Source of the DNA: Schistosoma haematobium
Lineage: Eukaryota > Platyhelminthes > Trematoda > Strigeidida > Schistosomatidae
Direction: 5' to 3'
Assembly: GCF_000699445.3 (NCBI RefSeq)
Contig: NC_067196.1
Span: forward strand, 76,994,364-77,058,363
Length of the DNA stretch: 64,000 bases
Position numbers and translations under genes: made by a program
Notes under the pieces: model-generated
What the model was told of the DNA's origin: nothing
The model's input: only the letters and a program-made list of their open reading frames with translations
Databases searched by the model: none
Shown here: piece by piece, positions 59,686-64,000 of the stretch
Position numbering within the stretch: position 1 is the stretch's first letter
How the letters are laid out: each line of letters starts with the position of its first letter

Positions 59686-59935
59686 GACGTTTTGTCCTAT
59701 TTATCACTCGTCAGCCGGCTGTACATGAATCCCAGAGTTGATGTTCACTCCAAAATAGGATGAAACACGCATCCTGGATTCCACTGATAACCACCACCCA
59801 TCTTTGCTTATAATGCTTGTAATCTGCACAGGATATACGTATGTCAATATGATACTGATCAATTGCACTCTTAAAACATCAATGGAGAGATTTAAACAGA
59901 CAATACAAAATGAATTTAATTCTCTTCATGTCCTA
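59686..59935. mobile_element. Sm-alpha hammerhead SINE, inverted chimera
   Basis: The left part is reversed: its minus strand reads CTGACGAG and GGACAAAACG (G12 lost). At about 59748 it switches to a forward 3' half entering inside the ribozyme (AAAATAGGATGAAACACGC) and continues to the unit end (CTTTGCTTATAATGCTTG, AACATCAATGG). Confidence 0.75.
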
Positions 59936-61255
59936 CAATTATATGTCCAAATTGATCATCCGAAAGTGACCAAATTTAAGACAAAGTACATCGAATGTTC
60001 AATGAGAGATTATATTGTGTATGAAGTTATGTGGATTCAATATCAAATAATAAAGTAGGGTGAGTGCTTAGTAAATTAATCGTTTGATTGGGAGATTGAT
60101 AGTGATGTTCAACCAATGATAATAACAGTAACACAAAGATATGTGAATAAAAATATCAAATGTTATGTTATTTGACTAAGATTATATATTATTCGTATAT
60201 TGAGCAGATTAGGCTATAGCTAGGATTACCATTAATTTATTGACCCTAGGATTAACCAAGGCAAAAGAAGTGATCGAAGATATTTCCTTTGTACACATAG
60301 AGTCGATTTTGAATTCGAACGGCTACTCCTTTTGCGTTTTAAAAGACTTTGAGGTACAATTATTCTGACAGAAAATTACTAACCCATTGAACATGTATAA
60401 AACATTAGTTGTAGATTCCTTACATTTAAAGTTCTTTGAATTGCTCTGTGCAACCTTAGCGTTAGCATTTATATAAATTTCCAAAACACTAAGCACTCAC
60501 CCTACTTTATTATTTCATACTGAATTCACATAACTTTATACATTATAATATGGACTTTCATTAAACATTCAATCGAATTTGTAGTTGCATTATTATTTCG
60601 TTCACCTTATCTGACCGATATTTATTATGAACAATAATCATATTATAGCACTCAGTAAATAATAAAAACCTCATTGCTCCTATAAATATTATTAAGAAAC
60701 TAGTGAATTTATCATTCTTTACTGTTCTCACTCTGTTGTTATCTAAGTTTACCGATTTTATATTCAATATCAATCTGGTCATAGTATTTCTTTTGATAAA
60801 AGCATTCAATCTACTTATTTAGTAATCTAATTCAGTCCGTATGTTTCTTGATTTATTTCACTTTTTAATGAGTATTTATTATTTGAAAGTCTAACAACGA
60901 CATTATCATACCCCTGATGACAGTAAACTACGCACAGCTTGTATATAAATATATTGAACATAAAAAAAAGAAACCAAATATATCATCTTAATATTTTATT
61001 AAAATCTGATCATTTTCATATGACGTCAGTGACCTGTTGACCAGTTGAAGATGATCACAATGACGATAACACTAGGAAGATTATTCCAGTTTATAAGATA
61101 ACATTATTACGATTTGCATAATTAAATTCTACTGGTTAATTATTCAAAAAATAAGCTTGCTTTGTTTTAAAATTCTTTGACGAAATCATTATCTTGTTAC
61201 TCAGTAAATTAAAGTAATAAGTCAATGAACAAAACTGTTTGAATAACAGATTTTA

Positions 61256-61600
61256 AATATCAGAAGAGGATTTTGTGGAGATTTTAGTAATTTTATAGTT
61301 GAGTTCATGAGTCAATTAAATCTAGACCACCACGGAAAACCTGGAAGCACTGGACGGTCGTCTCGTTCCAGTATAGAACGCCTCAGCAGTGCGCATCCAC
61401 GATTCCGCCTGGCGAGATTCGAACCCATGACCTATCGGTTTCGCGCGCGATCGCTTAATCTCTAGACCGGCCGGTATCCAACGGTAATAATGTCTAACTT
61501 CAACCGATCCACAAGATTGAATCACTGTCCATCATTGTCTTCAGTGAGTTACCATCTCACAACAGACCCGGTTGAATTTCACTGGTCACTACTTTAAACT
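61256..61600 (-). mobile_element. Hammerhead SINE, long reversed copy
   Basis: Tail at left starts ATCAGAAGAGGATTTTGTGG. On the minus strand the B box is GGGTTCGAATCTCGC, with an A-box-like CTAGAGATTAAGCG. The core reads CTGAGGCG and GAGA, so two key positions are changed. Part of the 5' lead is present up to about 61600. Confidence 0.8.
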
Positions 61601-61979
61601 AATCTAAATAAACAATTAATAAAATCATCATAATTTATTTTCTTATTAATCTAAAGGTTTCTATTTGAAGTAGAACACCTTTGATGTAGAATAACATTAT
61701 GATTGTGCATATCAAGTAAATTCACCTTTTCTATAGGAAATTAAATGACAATTAATAATGGATGAAATCAAAACAAAACAAAAATAATTTGAGTTAATAA
61801 GATCAAACAGTTGATTGATGTTAGTTGATTTCAGAAACATTGATATAAAGAAAAATAAGTATGAACAAATACTATGGAATTAATTTGATAACTTCCGAAA
61901 ATTACTGTATTGGAAACAATAATGATAATATAATCAAGTTTTACTTTATTAGGATTCAGTCAAATAACTGATTATTAGT

Positions 61980-62365
61980 ATAGGAGTGTGGAGATTATTG
62001 CGTTTTTGATTGAGATCATGAACTGATTGATAGTAGACCACGACTGAAAGCCTGGAAGCACTAAACAGCCGCTTCGTCCTGTCGTGTGACTTCTCAGCAG
62101 TGCGCATTCACGATTCCGCTTTCGGGATTCAAACTCAGGTCCTTCAGCCTCTAGCGCGAACGTTTAACCTCTAGACCACTGAGCTGGCCGGCATCCAACG
62201 GTGTTAATGTCTAACCTCAGCCAATCCACGAAATTGCGGTACCATCTTCCATTGTACTGAGGTAGATGCATGTCTCTACCCGACATGGATTAGCTCCACG
62301 GCATCTCACTAGAACTCCGAAAATTGCCTCACGAAGCTAGTCACTAGTGAACACATGGTATTATT
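61980..62365 (-). mobile_element. Hammerhead SINE, longest copy, variant tail
   Basis: Minus-strand copy starting at its lead (GTGTTCACTAGTGACTAGC) and reading through A box TGGTCTAGAGG, B-box relative GTTTGAATCCCG, ribozyme region (CTGAGAAG, GAAG; inactive) and a tail of the ATCAGTTCATGATCTC type. Useful for defining the family's 5' end. Confidence 0.8.
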
Positions 62366-64000
62366 TTCAGAATGGATACCTTTATTATGCTCATGTTTAA
62401 GTCTGGATGAAAATTTGGCATATATGCTCTTTCTCTTTTGCTTAAGTAATTTATTATTCCATAAACTGCTTTGGTTGGTTTAATAATTTCATATGTGCAT
62501 ATAAATATTACAGTATATTAGAGCAAAGCTTGATGAGGATCTAACGGAAAACGATATTGTTCACCTATATATGTTGTTCTAAATCACAATATGCGAATTT
62601 TTTTCAAATAATATTCCAACGTTTGGTTTCAAAGAATTAAATTTTGATTATCTCAAAGCTAATCTAATGATTTAAAAGAAAACCCATTCAAGACTGAAAT
62701 GTGTGTGTGTTAAATGTACAAATAACTCAACTTACAAATAATATGAATAAATTAGGAATATAGTCGAGCATAACGGCCCTTATTGAAACATTAAATTTGC
62801 AAGTTAAGCAAAATTATGCTTCTTTTCATTTAGTTCCTCATCATGAGTCTACACAAATATTAAAAATGATGGTAGGTCAATTCAGTAATATTTCCAAAGA
62901 TTATAATCAGTTATTAGCTCAACAGATGCAAAATTACAATTAAAATAAACTTACATAATTGAATGATTATTAAAACTAGTTACGTAAGGGTAAAAATACA
63001 AATTATGATTGAAATCAAACAATTGAAAATAAATCTTAACTGTTATTTGTAAAATTACCACTAAGTAATTGATGAAAATGGGTGTTTAGAAAATCAGATC
63101 AGAATTAAAATGATTGCTCTGATAACTTAAACCCCAGTTATTTTGACTGGTGAGTCTTTAAACTATTTAGAAATTCTATAATAGAAATTATATATATATA
63201 CATATGGTGCCAGCTCAGTAGTCTAGATGTCAAGCATTCGTGCGCGAGACTGAAAGCCTTGGGTTTAAGTCTCGCTCATGGACCGTGCATGTGCACTGCT
63301 GAGGAGTCCAAAGGTGCAAAGAAACGGCCATCCAGTGCTTTCAGGTTTTCATTGGTGATCTAGCTTAGATTGACTCGTAAATTTAACTGTCATTTAAATA
63401 ATAATTCCATGAGGACACAAAATTAATAAGAAAACATGATGACGTAATAGAAAGATTATAATACTGAATTATGTAGAACAAATAATAACAATAAAAGATT
63501 ATGCGTTTACGAATAAAAAGCTAAATAAAATAAGTTAGCAACGGATTTTAATGTGGATATAGTAACATAGTTAAAATGTTTATGTTATAATATTTAAATG
63601 TAATTTTTAAGTGGGAATTATTTGTCTATTAAAATAGTACCATTTTCTTCAACTCGAAAGTGATGAACGGGAAGAAAACGACAAAGTAAACTGATATAAA
63701 ATAAACTAAAAATCTACAGCGTGATTAATTGAACTGACTATTTTCTACCAAAAACATTATTTTCAGATGTACAACCACTAAAGTTGGTCAGTCATAAGCA
63801 AAGAAACTTCATGTCAAACATTACACATTAACCATTTCGTCTATGTTTATGTTTAAAAAAATCCTAAAATTATAAATCATTGTTATGTGATGGTATTGTT
63901 GTGGTATTGTTCAGACCTAAACTTACATGTAAGCTTTTATGGTTTAAGTTGGTTTGTAAAGCCACCAAATTACCTAGAATAACTCAACGGAAGATTTGAA
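62366..64000. other. No gene seen
   Basis: A stretch near 62545-62600 is shared with 8160-8230. Otherwise one SINE copy (63206-63385) in AT-rich DNA. Confidence 0.5.
63206..63385 (+). mobile_element. Hammerhead SINE copy
   Basis: Forward copy from the A box (CAGCTCAGTAGTCTAGATG) through a B-box relative (GGGTTTAAGTCTCGC). The ribozyme has stem I GCACTG, CTGAGGAG and GAAAC, but the 3' side of stem II is destroyed and stem III has a mismatch. Confidence 0.75.

Larger units (their letters stand above)
58651..61255. other. No gene seen
   Basis: Apart from the (AT)n run and the Sm-alpha chimera, only unsupported frames (58833-59105, 59804-60058, 60561-60809 minus). The frame at 59804 begins inside Sm-alpha. 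Confidence 0.5.

Overview
This is AT-rich, intron-dominated eukaryotic DNA from a blood fluke, very probably a Schistosoma species. The evidence is copies of the schistosome Sm-alpha hammerhead SINE/satellite, decayed RTE-clade and Penelope-like retroelements, solo LTRs of one TGTTAT...ATAACA type, and short-exon/long-intron gene architecture. Almost every open frame over 60 codons is chance or lies in a repeat. No tRNA, rRNA or CRISPR array was seen.

One gene can be reconstructed with confidence. It is on the minus strand, from 51557 (first exon found) down to the stop codon at 24045. Ten exons spread over about 27.5 kb join into a class B1 (secretin-family) G-protein-coupled receptor with a six-cysteine hormone-receptor domain, seven membrane segments and a basic cytoplasmic tail. 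The closest sequence I can recall is the parathyroid-hormone-receptor group. The signal-peptide exon was not found and may lie upstream, beyond 51557 or outside the window. Between 2183 and 2734 (minus) two short exons with good splice signals suggest part of a second gene, which I do not recognise; a third possible exon is at 801-1030.

The rest is mobile DNA, much of it in the introns of the receptor. (1) Some twenty copies of a tRNA-promoter SINE whose transcript carries a type I hammerhead core; many copies end in inverted duplications of their 3' end, and one pair is head-to-tail. (2) Four Sm-alpha hammerhead SINE loci. (3) Foldback elements at 22760-23490, 35486-35705 and 36180-36372, plus a ~500-bp inverted repeat at 20737-22155. 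(4) RTE-clade fragments at 17.6-19.7 kb, 26.6-27.2 kb, 31.1-31.7 kb, 38.3 kb and 41.1 kb. (5) Two Penelope-like fragments, 9.5-10.4 kb (minus, YVDD reverse transcriptase plus GIY-YIG remnant) and 44.6-45.1 kb (plus, GIY-YIG end), the second followed by a hammerhead-like motif. (6) Three solo LTRs, two with perfect 5-bp target duplications nested inside other repeats.

Work most worth following: the hammerhead SINE family and its tandem/inverted forms; the RTE inverted pair that brackets two receptor exons whose summed length keeps the frame; and the unassigned coding region near 2.5 kb.
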